NCBI RefSeq assembly: GCF_020360975.1
Contig: NW_025408670.1
Coordinates: 1,426,001 to 1,490,000, forward strand
From: Hirsutella rhossiliensis
Taxonomy: Eukaryota; Ascomycota; Sordariomycetes; Hypocreales; Ophiocordycipitaceae
Direction: 5' to 3'
DNA: 64,000 nt
The position numbers and the translations under genes were made by a program. Positions within the stretch are counted from its first letter, which is position 1. Each line of letters starts with the position of its first letter. Below the pieces are notes generated by a model. It searched no databases and was not told the DNA's origin. It was given only the letters and a program-made list of their open reading frames with translations. Of this stretch, positions 25,800-37,699 are shown in pieces.

Positions 25800-27050
25800 A
25801 TAGTAAGGCTCTATATAACTAAGAGTAGTATTACTATACCTTAGTAAGTTTAATAGCTCCTTTACGGAGCTTAAGCTATAGCTACTTTATATAGAAGCGA
25901 AGCTTTATACCGATAACGCTATAATAAGGGATATCCGCGCTTAATTTAACTATCTTTACGCGAGCCTATCCCTACGCCTATAAAAGTATCTCTTACTATT
26001 TACGCGTATTAGTATAAACGGACTAGCTAACCTCCTTATAAAGCTCTATATTAATTACGGCGAACCTAGTATAGCTAAGTTAGTAAGCTAGGAGCTTATA
26101 ACGCTCTATTAAAAGTAAAGTAAAGCTATTCTAGCCTACCTTATATAGTTTAAAGAGGTGCTTTATTAAGTAAACGTATATAGCTAGCTTAATATAGTAA
26201 AGTATAATTACCTTATTATAAGCTTAAATATAGATTAGTATACCTATTTAAGTAAAAGGTTTATACTATTAGATATATATACCGATCTTATTTACTTTCT
26301 TTATAAGCTTAGTAGTAATAAGTTTCTTTTTTCGTTTTCTTTTATAGTATAAAAAGAGGATAACGCTAATAATACTATAAATATCTCTATCTCTACCTCG
26401 AGGACTAAGGATAAAAAGAGGTAGCGATAAGAAGGTCGCTATATAGGCTATAGTAGTAAATCCTATTAGTTTTTAAAGTACCCGCGCTAAGAGGCGTAGG
26501 TAAACGTACTCTAAGTAGTAGAAGGGCGTACGCGCTAAGATAGAAAGGAGGTTAAGTTCGACGATAGCGACTCTAGCAATAAGTAATCTTAGTAACGCCT
26601 TTATAGGCTTTATTAGCGTCTCTTTATATATAGTAGTAGCTACTATATAGATAGGACGTATACTTATAGCGACTAAAAAGGCAGCTAAGATATAAAAAGG
26701 CCGCTAATATAATATAATTATAGCGAAAGGGAGTGCCTATATAGCCCTATATAGGAAGGAGTAGAGCTTTATATACTAAAGTACCGTCCCTTATATTATA
26801 GTACTAAGAGCTACTACCGTGCGCTATTATAGGGGGGGCGGGATACTATAAGCTTACTAAAGCTAGCTATACGCCGTTCTATATACTTTTATTTCTTAGC
26901 TAGAAGTACTAAAGCCCGACTCCTAGGGCGCGACCCCTACTAATAATATAGTTTATTTAAGAAGCTCGTTTAGGAGGGTATTATATATTATTTACTAACG
27001 TTTTTTCCGCGACTAAGCGTATATAGTCCGCGTAAGGGTTCTATCCCCTT
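25800..27050 (+). pseudogene. E1 gag remnant with CCHC zinc knuckle
   Basis: At 26440-26481 the codons read Y-I-G-Y-S-S-K-S-Y-stop-F-L-K-Y, followed by P-R. TAT/TAC from TGT/TGC/CAT restores C-x2-C-x4-H-x4-C exactly. Upstream (25860-26300) is a gag-like helical region (LIKLYINYGEPSIAKLVS-like), then a Lys/Arg-rich stretch before the knuckle. No protease or RT motif is present. I infer a capsid-type protein of a non-autonomous element that would have needed a partner's pol. Confidence 0.65.
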
Positions 27051-27110
27051 AAGCGCGGTATTAGGTATTATTTAAAGGCATGCCTCTTTAAAAGCTAGGT
27101 AAGGGTATAA

Positions 27111-27287
27111 TATAAGGGCTTTTACCTTATATAGGCCTAGACTAAGGTCTAGGCTAAGTCTATATATAAGCGGCCTCCGCGCTTATATAAGCTAGGCCTA
27201 TACTTTTCTTTCTTTTCCCCTTTATAAATTATTAACCTTCTTTTAATAGATCGTACTTAAGCTTATACCTCTACTTACTCTATAATA
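27111..27287 (+). repeat. E1 3' LTR (177 bp)
   Basis: Same length and ends as 25415-25591, followed by the TTTAA duplication at 27288-27292. Confidence 0.9.
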
Positions 27288-29312
27288 TTTAACGCTTATA
27301 AAAGATAGTTCTTATAAAGTATTTATAGTAAGGTAGCTTTTTAAGCTTTTATTAGTAAGGAAGGTATATAAAAGAGACCTCTTAGACCTATTAATAACCT
27401 AAAAGTAGCTAGAAAAACACCCCTACTAGTTTTTCTAGGCTTAGAAAGACTACCTAGCCTTATATAAAGAGATAAGGTCTTTTAAAGAAGTCCTTAAGAA
27501 AAAGGTAAAAGGAAAATAGGTCCTTAGCTATAAGTAGGTCTTTATTTATAAGACTAATAAATATAGCTTCCTTTAAAAGTATAAGGCCTAGCTAGTTATT
27601 TATAGGAATTAATAAGAAAATACGTATCTACTTACTATAGTAACTACTTTAATATAAATATCTTTTTAGACCCTTATAGCTATAGTAATAAGATTAAACC
27701 TTAAACTTAATTTAATAAATACTATTAATACCTTTATTAACTACCCTTTTAAGAAAGAAGAAGTTATTTATATATATCTTCCCCTTAGTTTTTAATAACT
27801 AAGATAGGTTTTATAGCTTAGTAAAGCTTTATATAGACTATAAATATTACCCTTTCTTTAGTAATAGTATTTAATAGGTTCCTTTAAAGCCCTAAGCTTT
27901 AAGAAAGTCCCTTAAGAACTATATATAATATAGAAGGGTAAATTTATAGTCTTTTTCTACGTTAATAATATTATCTAGGCTTACTTAAAAGAGGAAAAAG
28001 TAACTATTAAAGAGGCTATAAAAGGCTTATAATAAAGGTATAAGATAACTAAGCTAAGAGAGCTAAAGTAGTTCTTAGGGATATAAATCTTTTAAAATAG
28101 GTCTTAATAGACTATCTAGCTTACTTAAGACGCCTATATTAATAAAGTCGCTTATATATTCCTCCTTAACTCCCTTAATAGAAAGCTTCCTTTTATACTT
28201 ATATTAAATAAAAAGCTTTTACTTAATCTATCCTTTTAAGCTAAGGAGTAAGAAAAACACTTATATTAATAAAAAGTAAGCTCCTTACTTTTTATAGCTA
28301 TTTTTACTAAACTAGATATCTCTTTTACGGTCTCTTAGCTAGCTAAGTATAACTTAAATCCTAGCCCTAGGTATTAAAAACTAGTAAATAAAGCTATCCT
28401 TTATCTTTATTTAATAAGATTATATAGTCTATACCTAGGAGGGTAGGGAAGGAAACTAGCTACTAAATTCTTCTTTTATTTAAGTAATTTATCTTTTATA
28501 GATAATTTATTAAATAGAAAGAGCTTATAAGGGTATATTATATCCCTTTTTAAAAGAACTATTACTTAAAAAGCTTTAAGGTAAGCTACTATTATAACTT
28601 TAAGTATAAAGGTAAAGCTACTAGCTCTTTTAAAAGTATTAAAAGAAGCGGTTTTTCTTAGCTAGCTACTTATATTTTTATAACTATAAACTCTATCCTT
28701 ATTAGCTATAAAGTATAATAATATATAAGCTATATAGATTCTTATAAAGGAAAATAGTAAGCTATCGACCTAGCTATAATATATTAATATCTATTAATAT
28801 TAGTTATACTTAGAAGTTTAAAAGGGACTTATTTTTATTTATTAAGTTTTAATACTAATAATAAAAGCTAATAGTCTTATAAAGCCCTTACTAAAGTAAA
28901 AGCTAGCTATCTTTTTATAGTAAATTAGGCTAGAAAACGTTTAAGAAAAGCTATCCTTAGAAGCCCTCTTTAAAAGTCTATAAGAAGAGCTTATAGTATA
29001 TCTAAAAAAGGAGACGTCTATAGCTAAAGAGAGGAACTAGGACTTATTATAAAGAAAGGCCCCTAGCTTAATTAAGACTTATTCTTCTTAAAAGCCCTCT
29101 TTTTAAGAACCTATCTTTAAATAAGACCCCTTTTCTTATAAAAATTAATTCCTCCTTAGGCTCCTTTTCTTAAAGTAGGTTTAAAAGAGCCTAGGGCTAA
29201 AACCTAGATTTCTTAAGTAAGGGATAAGTATAAACTTAAGACCTCCTTTATACGCTTACTAGCTTAATTATTTAGCTTTACCCTTAAGGGGTAAGCTATA
29301 GCTAAGGGGGTA

Positions 29313-29790
29313 TATTATAAAGTATAGCTTAATCTTATAGTTCTTAGAGATATCCTTTAGTAAGAGGGACCTAGGAAGCTAAAAACCTAGTTTAGAAGAA
29401 GGAGCTAAAAAGAAGTATAAAGAAGAGGCTAAGGGTATAAAGAGAAGTAAAAGTAGTAATAGCTTCTTATAAAAGTAGTAAGAGATAAGAACGGATATAC
29501 TAGTAACGGCTAGAAAAAAAGGGAAAAACTAGTAAAAAGCTTAGTAGTTAAGAGGATATTAATAGCTTCTTTAAGTAAGATATTCTTTATTAATTAAGAT
29601 ATTAAATAGGTATAAAGAGAGGCATTAAATAAAAGAAAAAAGGATAATTAAGGTAATATAATAATTACTCCCTTACTATAATTACTACTCTTATAAGAAT
29701 TAAATATCTTTACCCTACTTATTTAACCTCTTACTTTTAATTCTACCTTTATATATTTTATATATACTTTTAATATCTCTTTTTATAAGA
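29313..29790 (+). repeat. D3 3' LTR (478 bp)
   Basis: Reverse complement of the D LTRs at 34504-34990, 56602-57080 and 62457-62943. It starts TATTATAAAG (D1: TGTCGTGTAG) and ends TTTATAAGA, keeping the family's GA 3' end. Confidence 0.82.
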
Positions 29791-30254
29791 CTTATACTTA
29801 TTACTTATACCTTTTTTTAAAAGCCTTATAAAACCTAACGCTTTATAAGTTATTAATATTCTTAGTACTTAAACCTTTATACTTACTACTATTAATAAAG
29901 TATTTATAGCTACTTATAAGGTACTAAGAATCGCTATAATACTAATTATACTCTTAGTAAATTAGCGTAAGTAGCTAAAGAACTTACTCTTACTTAATAA
30001 TACTATCCTTATATATATTAATATTTAAGATAATATACTTTAGAAAACCTTTAAGTAAGAACTATTTAAGGCTACTAAGAATATTATATATACTATTACT
30101 AATAAATCCCTTAAAGAGCTTATATTTAATAGTATCCTATATTAGGTCTATATTATTATTATTAAGATTACGCTAAGGACCTAGCTAAAGGTATCTAGAA
30201 CTTTAATATTAAATAAGAGGGAAAAACTAAAGTACTTAAGGGAAAACCCTCCCC
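29791..30254. other. Unassigned RIP-decayed stretch
   Basis: AT-rich, without CA/TG. Short + strand frames with former-Gln stops are present (for example around 30060-30240) but give nothing I recognise. It is bounded by the D3 LTR on the left and by an abrupt rise in GC on the right. It could belong to element G or to a host sequence. Confidence 0.3.
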
Positions 30255-31299
30255 TCTTTTAGTGCGGGTCCGCCTAAAACGAGGTTATAGTAGTAGTATA
30301 TAGGAAATTTACGCCGGCTACTACGGGCTCCTCCCGCGAAATTGCGTCTTAGCGCGGGCCCTCTCGGGCTATAGCCGCTACTATCCTAAGCGGCCGCGGC
30401 CCGGGCTCGCTAGCCCGGGCCTAGGGTTATAGGCAGTAGTCTCTCTCTAAGGGCCCGACTCGCGGGCGCCTCTATTTACCCTAGCTCCTATATCGTAGCC
30501 GTATAGCCGCGGTCGCGTTAGCTTATTAGTCCGTTAGTTAGTAAGGTAGGTAATATCCGGTTACCGGGCTAGGCGCTAATATAGGTCGCTCCTAGGTAGG
30601 GCCGGCTAATCGAAATTCGGTCGGCCGGCTCCGCTAATCGTAAATCGGTTCCCGTCCGGCTACGCGACTTCCTAATCGGGGGCGCGGCGGCCTATATTTA
30701 CCCTCTATCTCGTAGTTACTAATTACGCGCGCCTAGCTCGCGCCTATATATACCTACCCTCCCCCCCCGGGTCTATATATACCTCCTCTTATCCCTTTAT
30801 TATCTATCTCTTTTATAGGCCTAACTATTACCTCGCCTACCTTATTTCTATAACTCTAGGTCTCCTTAGTACTATATTTAGTTCGCTCGTTATCGCGTTG
30901 TAATATCTAACTAAGAAGCCGACTTAGGTAGTAGCGGCTCGCTTCCTTTAAAACCCCCTCCTTATAAGAAAGTCGCTATAGTAGCGGGATCGGAGCGCTC
31001 TATCCTATATTTTATATATATTAAGCGTCTTACTAATAAGCTTACCTATAAGTCCTTCGCCGGCTATTAAAACTAGTCTTATATATATTAATCCTAGCTT
31101 TATCCTAGGTCGGTCTTACTTTTAGTATTTTTACTAACTTTAATAGCTATAAAGGCTAAAGCGTATATCGCTTACGCTAACTTTAACTAGTCTTATTACT
31201 AAGTAAGTAACCCCTTCCTACTATAGTACTATCTAAGTTCGGTGCTAATCTAAGTTCTAGATTACCTTTAAAGGTAAGGAGGCCGCTAGTACCCTTTAC
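30255..31299 (+). pseudogene. GC-richer decayed gene, 5' part with possible promoter
   Basis: Composition changes sharply: CG-rich, yet still almost without CA/TG, as if a GC-rich sequence had been RIPped. Two CTATATATACC boxes (30742-30752 and 30771-30782) and pyrimidine-rich leader sequence precede a frame starting at ATATCTAACTAAG (about 30903; ATA for ATG). It is open for about 55 codons (GSSGSLPLKPPPYKKVAIVA-like). The frame then continues with former-Gln stops up to the A3 insertion at 31300 and apparently resumes at 39646. I do not recognise the product. Confidence 0.4.
30398..30421. repeat. GC palindrome, 10-bp arms
   Basis: GGCCCGGGCT - CGCT - AGCCCGGGCC is a perfect inverted repeat with a 4-base loop, in the upstream part of the GC-richer block. 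It could form a hairpin; no function is shown. Confidence 0.8.
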
Positions 31300-31748
31300 T
31301 ATAACGACCGGTATTATTCCTAAGGGATAAACTATCGAGGGGTTTATATTAGTAGATATAATAGGGCGTAGTCTAAGTAATAATAAGTATATTACGTTAG
31401 TAATAAGTCGGAGGTCGTAGACTATAGACTATAACTAAGTAATTAGAATTAAAGATAGAATCGTAATAAAGATCTATATTAAAAGCTAGAGAGCTATTTA
31501 TTTAAAGGAGTAAAAGTAGGTAGCTATATATACTTATAGAGACTATCCTTAGATTATAGGCCTAGCTATAATCCCTAACGTTAGATTATATAAAGCATAG
31601 TAATCTTATTAATCCTAGATTACTTAGATCTCTACGATCCCCTCGATCCTATATTTATTAGATAGTCGTACTAACTATTTATCCGTTAGACTATATTACG
31701 TGCTTAACGCGGTCGACTATTAGCGGCCTAGTAGCTATAGTTATAATA
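31300..31748 (-). repeat. A3 3' LTR (449 bp)
   Basis: Same length as 39192-39640. Related to, but about 20 bp shorter than, the A1 and A2 LTRs and different in the middle. Confidence 0.9.
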
Positions 31749-31799
31749 CGATATCTCCCCTCCTTTTAGTCTTATCTATAAGACCTACTATAGCTGCCT

Positions 31800-32570
31800 T
31801 AGCTGCTATATATAAATATACCCTTATCGCGTTATATATAAGTATATCGTTCCTTATCTCTTTATCCTTTTAGGATATACTACTAATAGTATATCTAGTC
31901 GTATACTAAAAAATCGTTCCTAAAAAGCCTTTAAGCGCGCTACTCTTACCGAATATATCGACTTAAGTAGAGATCCTACCGATATACCGTATACTTAATA
32001 CTTTAAGGTAAAGAAGATAAATTATCGGATAGCCGAAAATTCTTTACGCTATAATAATTATATTGCTAGTAGTCGTTATTATTATAATAGTATTTTAGTA
32101 GCCTCTTCTTATAGGCGTCTTTTAATTCTTTCTACGTATAGTAGCTAACGTATTTCTTTTAGTAATTAAATTATTAGCGGAGTAGCATAGGCTATATTCT
32201 AAAAAGGAGGAAGCTAGGGAAGCCTTATTAGAGCTTTAGGCATAGCTTATAAATCTTTAGTCGTAAATATCTATCGCCGTTAATCGTTTAGCTTATATTT
32301 AAAAGATTTAGAATTATATAAAGGAAAAGAGTTCTAAGTTATTTCGTTATAGTATCTAGGAAATAGATACTAAGGATAGCGTTTTACCTACGCTCGATAT
32401 ATATAAGTATTAGGTAGTAAATAACTTATAATTATTAGGCGTTCCTAATAAGGCGAATTAGTTCTTATTTAATATTAGTAAGGAGTTTATAGATCTTAGT
32501 CCTTTAATCCCTCTTAAACCTTATAGTAAAATTATCGAAGTAAAGAGCTATAGTAGGTTAAGTGCTTAAG
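31800..32570 (+). pseudogene. A3 antisense gene: diverged homologue of the A1 Cys-rich protein
   Basis: Antisense to A3 pol and placed as in A1. The start region aligns with A1 (ATATACTACTAATAGTATATC in both), then the sequences diverge. Six former-Cys codons at 31990-32082 are spaced x2, x7, x8, x2, x6. After a likely frameshift near 32150-32200 comes a coiled-coil-like segment (KKEEAREALLEL near 32198-32233). A further conserved-looking tail ends near 32520 (EFIDLSPLIPLK). The Cys spacing fits the Zn2Cys6 range. Because RIP makes Tyr codons very common, each single Cys assignment is inferred. Confidence 0.58.
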
Positions 32571-32589
32571 TAGTTCCTAGGTATTTTCC

Positions 32590-35500
32590 TCTAGTCTATA
32601 TCCCTTCTACTTAATAAGGTATTCTTATTACTAACCTTATTTTCTTATATTTAGTATTTATTTTACTTTATATTCTTAATCGTCGTTAACTTAGATTTTT
32701 TCCTATAGTTTAGCGTTTTATAGCGCTAGTTCTAATAATAAGATATAAAATATTAGGTATATCCGTATTATTATTAGTAGCGAAAGTTCGTAGTTAACTT
32801 TTAAAATAGTTTTCTTAACTTTAAACGGTCTAAGTTTCTTAAAATCTAATTTATTACTTAGTCGTTTTATTTTAATATTTTATTATACAAGGTAGACTAT
32901 ATCTCCCTCTTAAAAGATTAGTCCCTATAATCTTTTCTAATTATAATAAGTAAATATTTATTTTCTAATAAATTAAAGTTCTTATTATATTTCTTTATAT
33001 AATTTTCGTAGCTAATTTACTTATAGTATCGCTTGTTCCGCTTATAGTCCTTATTAAGTAACCTTAAATACTTCTAGGTTATATCTATAATTAGCGTATA
33101 CTAGTAAGAGCTTAGTTATTTCTATAACTAAGCTATTATAAGCTAGTTACACTATTAGTAGCTATTTAACTTAATCGTTTTATTCGTAACTAATATAGTA
33201 TCGTAAATATTATTTAAGAGTTTAGTTAAGTTATTCTATTTATCTATCTATTTATAAGTAATAAGCTATACTAAGCTTATATTTCGTCCTTAATTATACT
33301 ATAAGAGCTTACTAAAACTTAGCTATAAATATACTTCCTTTATTAAAGATAATCTTATTTAGTAGTCTATAATTACTAATAATAGTTTATAGGAATATAT
33401 ATACTAGCTCTTTTATATTACTTACTTCTTTATATAGTAAGAAGTACCTATACTTCGTTAGTCTATTAGTAATAATAAATATACTATTATATTTAACGTT
33501 AGTTATAGGTTCTTTTAACGGTAGTAGCTTTATAATATAATTAAAACCTATTAAATCCTATAGTTTCTTTAGTACTAATAGCGGTTATAATTCTTTATAT
33601 AGCCTATATTATTTAGTTTTACTTTATACGTAAAGTTTATATTTTTTAATAACTTATTATACTACTTCCTTAAGCTATAAGAAGTTATATTATCGTTTAA
33701 TCCGTTCTATTATTCTTTAGATTCCTTAGTATCTATATATTAAATATTTATATATATCTTATATAACTTTATCTCGTAATTCTAGTAGTATCTAGATTTT
33801 ATTCTTATATATTAGAACTTCTAAATATTCTATATTATATCCCTTTAGTGCTTTATATTCTTTTATCTATTTTAGGATCTTTTAGTATATTAAGTCGTTA
33901 AGTTATACTTTAAATATTATATTTAGCTATCGTTACTAGTAGTTCCTATTTTTATTAATTTCTAGGAGCTATCCTTTTATTATAGGTGCCCCTATATTAT
34001 AGTCGCTTTATTAACTAAGGGTATTAGCTCGACTATTTTCTATTCCTTTTCTATAGATTATTTTATAGTCGAATTCTAATAAGTATTCGGCCTATTAGAT
34101 CTATCGTCCGTTTAACTATTACGTCGTTATAAAATATAAGATATTCTTATAGTCTATATAGACCTTAACTTTATATTTACTTCTAAGAAGGTAGTATCGA
34201 AATTCCTTAAAAGCGTAAATAATTATAAGGAATTCTTTATTATATATAGGGTAATTAAGTTCTATGCTATATAGCTTTTTCGAGTAGAATATAATTAGTC
34301 GTAGTCTTCCTTTATCGTCCTTTTATCCGATTTATACTCCTAGAGTAAAGTCTAATATATCGGTTTTAAGTTCGATTTATCGTTTTAGATCGAAGGTAGT
34401 TAAGACTAGTTCTTATATAATCGTAGTCTTAATATATTCGAAAGCTTTATTAGCTTTATCGTCCTATATAAATCCTTTTTCCTTCTTTATTAAGTTATAT
34501 AGTTCTCGTAAAGAGAGATATAAGAAATATATATAAAACGTACGAAGGTAAAATTAAAAGTAAGGGGTCGGATAGGTAGGGCAGAGAGATTTAATTCTTA
34601 TAGGAGCAGTAATAAAGGTAGGGGAGTAATTATTATATTTTCTTAATTATCTTTCTTTCTTTTATCTAACGCCCCTCTTTATACCTATCTAGTATCTTAA
34701 TTAATAAAGAAGATCCTACTTAAAGAAGCTACTAATATCCTTTCTACTACCGAGCTTTTTACTAGTTTTTTCCCCTTTTTTCTAGCCGTTACCGGTATAT
34801 CCGTCTTATCTTTCGCTACTTTTATAGGAAGCTATCGCTACTTTTACTTCCCCTTATACCCCTACCTTCCTTTCTATACCTCTTTTTAGCTCCTTCTTCC
34901 TTTTTTTATACTAGGTGTTTTTAGCTTTCTTAGTCCCTCGTGCTAAGGGATATCTCTAAGAACTACGAAATTAGGCTACGCTTCGCGATAATAGTAGTAC
35001 TATAATCTTTCCGAAATCTTTAATAAATCATCGGTAGTAATTTATAAATCCTAGGAAACTTTATACGTCCTTAACGTTCTTTAGCGTTAGCTATTCTTTA
35101 ACTAAGTTAATCTTATCTTATTATATTTATATCTCTCTTAGTAAGATTATATATCTAAGGAAGTTTACTTCTTATATATAGAACTTACTTTTCTTTAGTT
35201 TAACTAGTAACTTTATATTCTAAAGTATATAAAGTACCTTATAGATATATTCCTTATATTCTTCTAGGGTATCTAAGAAGATTAGGATATTATCTAGGTA
35301 TACTACTATAAAGATATCTAAGTATTTATATAGGATATTATTAATTATCTATTAAAAGGTAGCTAGTATATTTATAAGTCTAAATTATATTACTAGATAT
35401 TTAAATAGTCTAAATTTCGTTTTAAAGGCTATTATCTATTTATATCCCTTTTTTATATATATTAAGTTATAGGTACCTTTAAGATTAAGGGCTATAAACT

Positions 35501-36700
35501 ATTTTTTACTATATAGTCGGTCTTATAGTTCCGATATAAGTAGTAATAGTATTCGGTCCTTTATTATAATATTATTTAAGCGTTTATAGTTAATAACTAG
35601 TTATAGCTTACTATTTTTCTTTAGAATAAATATAACTAAATAGCCTACTTTAGATACTAACGTTCGTATATATCCCTTTTATAGATTCTCGTCGAGGTAG
35701 TCGTATAGCGTTTATAGTTACTTTTTATTTAGGTTATAGATTTTATAGAACGTCGGCGTTATTCTATCCTTAAGATAAATTTCGTGGTCCTATTAGCTAT
35801 ATTTAAGTAACCTTATCTTAAGTTCTTCCTTAAAGAGTTTATTATATTTCTAGTATTCTTAGGGGATATTCTTTATTTTATCTTATAGGCTTTATTCTTT
35901 CTTTTAAAAGCTAGTTTCTCTTAACTTAAGCTCTTTATTAATTTATTTAAGGTCTTTCCTTAAAGTAGTAATAACTCTTTAGATCTTTATATTATATCTT
36001 TTATTTTATTTATATCGGATACTAGGTTATATAGCTATATTAGTTGGTACGTAGGTCTTATTAGTCGATTTTATTATATCCGCTAGTTCGGTTACTATTT
36101 TCGTTTATATCGCTAAAGCCTATAATAATTTACTTATATAGTTATCCCTTTTATCTTATTTAGTAGCTAAATTATCGTAAAATTTTACTTTCTCTTAAAT
36201 CTACAAGTCCTAGAAACTTATATCTTTATTCTAATATAGCTAGCTAGTTCTCTAGTTAATTAGTAGGTTACTCTCCTATAGCTATAGAAGTCTTAATATA
36301 AGGTTATTTTCTTTAATATCTATAATATTAAAGTTAACTTATTCGTTATAACCCTAGATATTAATATTAAGGTAATTAATCTCTATATTAATAATTCCGT
36401 TATTATAGCTAAAGGCCTCTCCTTTAATATTTATAAGTTTATATAGATCTTTCTTATATCTCTATATAAGTTAGTAACGATTAATAACTTCAAGTAAAAT
36501 ATAATTACCTATCGCGCTATAGTCTAAAAGTATATACGCGTAATATCCTATAATTTAGATATCTAATACTATTTAGTTACTATAGCTTACTATTACTATA
36601 TATAGGGTCCTTAGATCTTATTATATTATACTAGTCTATAGCCCTTTTATAAATAGTATACCTTATTTTTTACCTAGTCCTTATTCGTTTTATTTAGGTA
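32590..36700 (-). pseudogene. A3 pol remnant
   Basis: The chromodomain lies near complement 32610-32740. The RT site at complement 35289-35300 reads YLDN. Integrase and RNase H text lies between them, interrupted at 34504-34990 by a solo D LTR. Order and spacing match A1 in reverse. Confidence 0.82.
34504..34990 (-). repeat. Solo LTR of copia family D (487 bp) inside A3 pol
   Basis: It starts TCTCGTAAAG and ends CTTCGCGATA on the + strand and is flanked by ATAGT at 34499-34503 and 34991-34995. The uninterrupted site in A1 (around 8000, reverse strand) confirms the 5-bp duplication. Same 487-bp length as the D1 right LTR. Confidence 0.9.
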
Positions 36701-37699
36701 TTCTTCTTCGATTTATTATCGATATCGTTTCTTTATATTTTCGTCGTATAGTATTATATTAAGGCTTAAGAGACTAATTTCTTATAGCTAATTAAAGATT
36801 TCTTTTTTCTTAACGCTATATCGTTTATATTATACTACTTCGTAGTTAATTATATACTATACTTTATAATTTTATTCGTTTTTATACTAAAGGTCGAGTT
36901 TTCGTTTTATATCTTTTTATTTTTCGCGTAGTATTTCTATATCGATTTTTCCTTAGTTAAATATAGCCTATAGCCTTTATATATATTGCTAATAATCTTT
37001 TAGTATACCGTTATATCGTTTATACTATACTTATACTTTTTTATATTTATAAACTCTATAGTTTAGGTATATATATTTATTATAATCTTCTTTATCGTAT
37101 TTAACTTATTACGTAAGTCTTTAGAAGATTAAGGGTTTAAATACCTTAGAGCGAGTAGCGTTATACTATTCCTCTATTTTAGCGTATTTATAGATTTTAT
37201 ATATCTCTAAAAGATATCTCGTTAATAAACCGTAATTATCGCGGTATTTAAGTAGCGTACTATAATCGGGTTCTAATAATATAACTTAGTTATTTAGGTA
37301 GCGTTAATCGATTTTCTAGTAGTCTAGTTTTATACTTAAGTAGGGTTTCGAAAGTACTTATCCCTTAAACCTAACTAAGAAGGCATCGTATTATACCTTT
37401 ATCTAGAAGTATATTATATAATCTAGGTAAACGTATAATATCTATAAAATATACTTATAGTACTTATAAGTAAGTAGTATTTATAGATCGTCTTTAAATT
37501 CTCCTTATAGTTACTATTCTCGTTATAAAGCTATAAAGGTATCGACTATAGCGATAGCTATAGCGTAGTCTCCTCTACGTAGTACTAGTTAATATCGAAT
37601 TAATATAGCTTATTAGTTTTCTATAAGAGTTTAAGGTATTTATTAGGTTTTAATTTTAAGTATTTCTTTAAATTCTTTAAAGTATAAAGCGTGTTTTTT

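Larger units (their letters stand above)
25415..27287 (+). mobile_element. E1: gag-only, non-autonomous LTR element (1873 bp)
   Basis: Two 177-bp LTRs (25415-25591, 27111-27287) start TATAAGGGC and end CTCTATAATA. TTTAA is duplicated at 25410-25414 and 27288-27292. The uninterrupted site in D1 (near 59070) confirms the insertion. The 1.5-kb interior has one gag-like frame and no room for pol. Further E sequences: a split LTR at 49347-49377 plus 63242-63291, and E2 at 63292. Confidence 0.85.
22067..28300 (+). pseudogene. D3 copia gag-pol remnant
   Basis: The gag Pro/Ala-rich stretch starts at 22979 with ATGGCCCCTGCTACTACTAC, where D1 reads GCTGCTGCT; TGCT has become TACT, a direct view of RIP. 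The integrase AACGG(x)G-AE(R/K) block lies near 24510-24540. The RT site at 27958-27969 reads YVNN (both Asp codons changed, TTC TAC GTT AAT AAT). The frame is interrupted by the 568-bp insertion and by E1. Function before decay: Ty1/copia polyprotein. Confidence 0.75.
22067..29790 (+). mobile_element. D3: RIP-decayed Ty1/copia element lacking its 5' LTR
   Basis: Aligned with the reverse complement of D1, D3 covers gag (from about 22067), integrase (near 24500), RT, RNase H and the 3' LTR (29313-29790). The 5' end is missing; D3 starts inside gag at the inverted junction with D2. It carries two insertions: 22345-22912 and E1 at 25415-27287. Internal pieces otherwise follow D1 in order and spacing. 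Confidence 0.8.
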
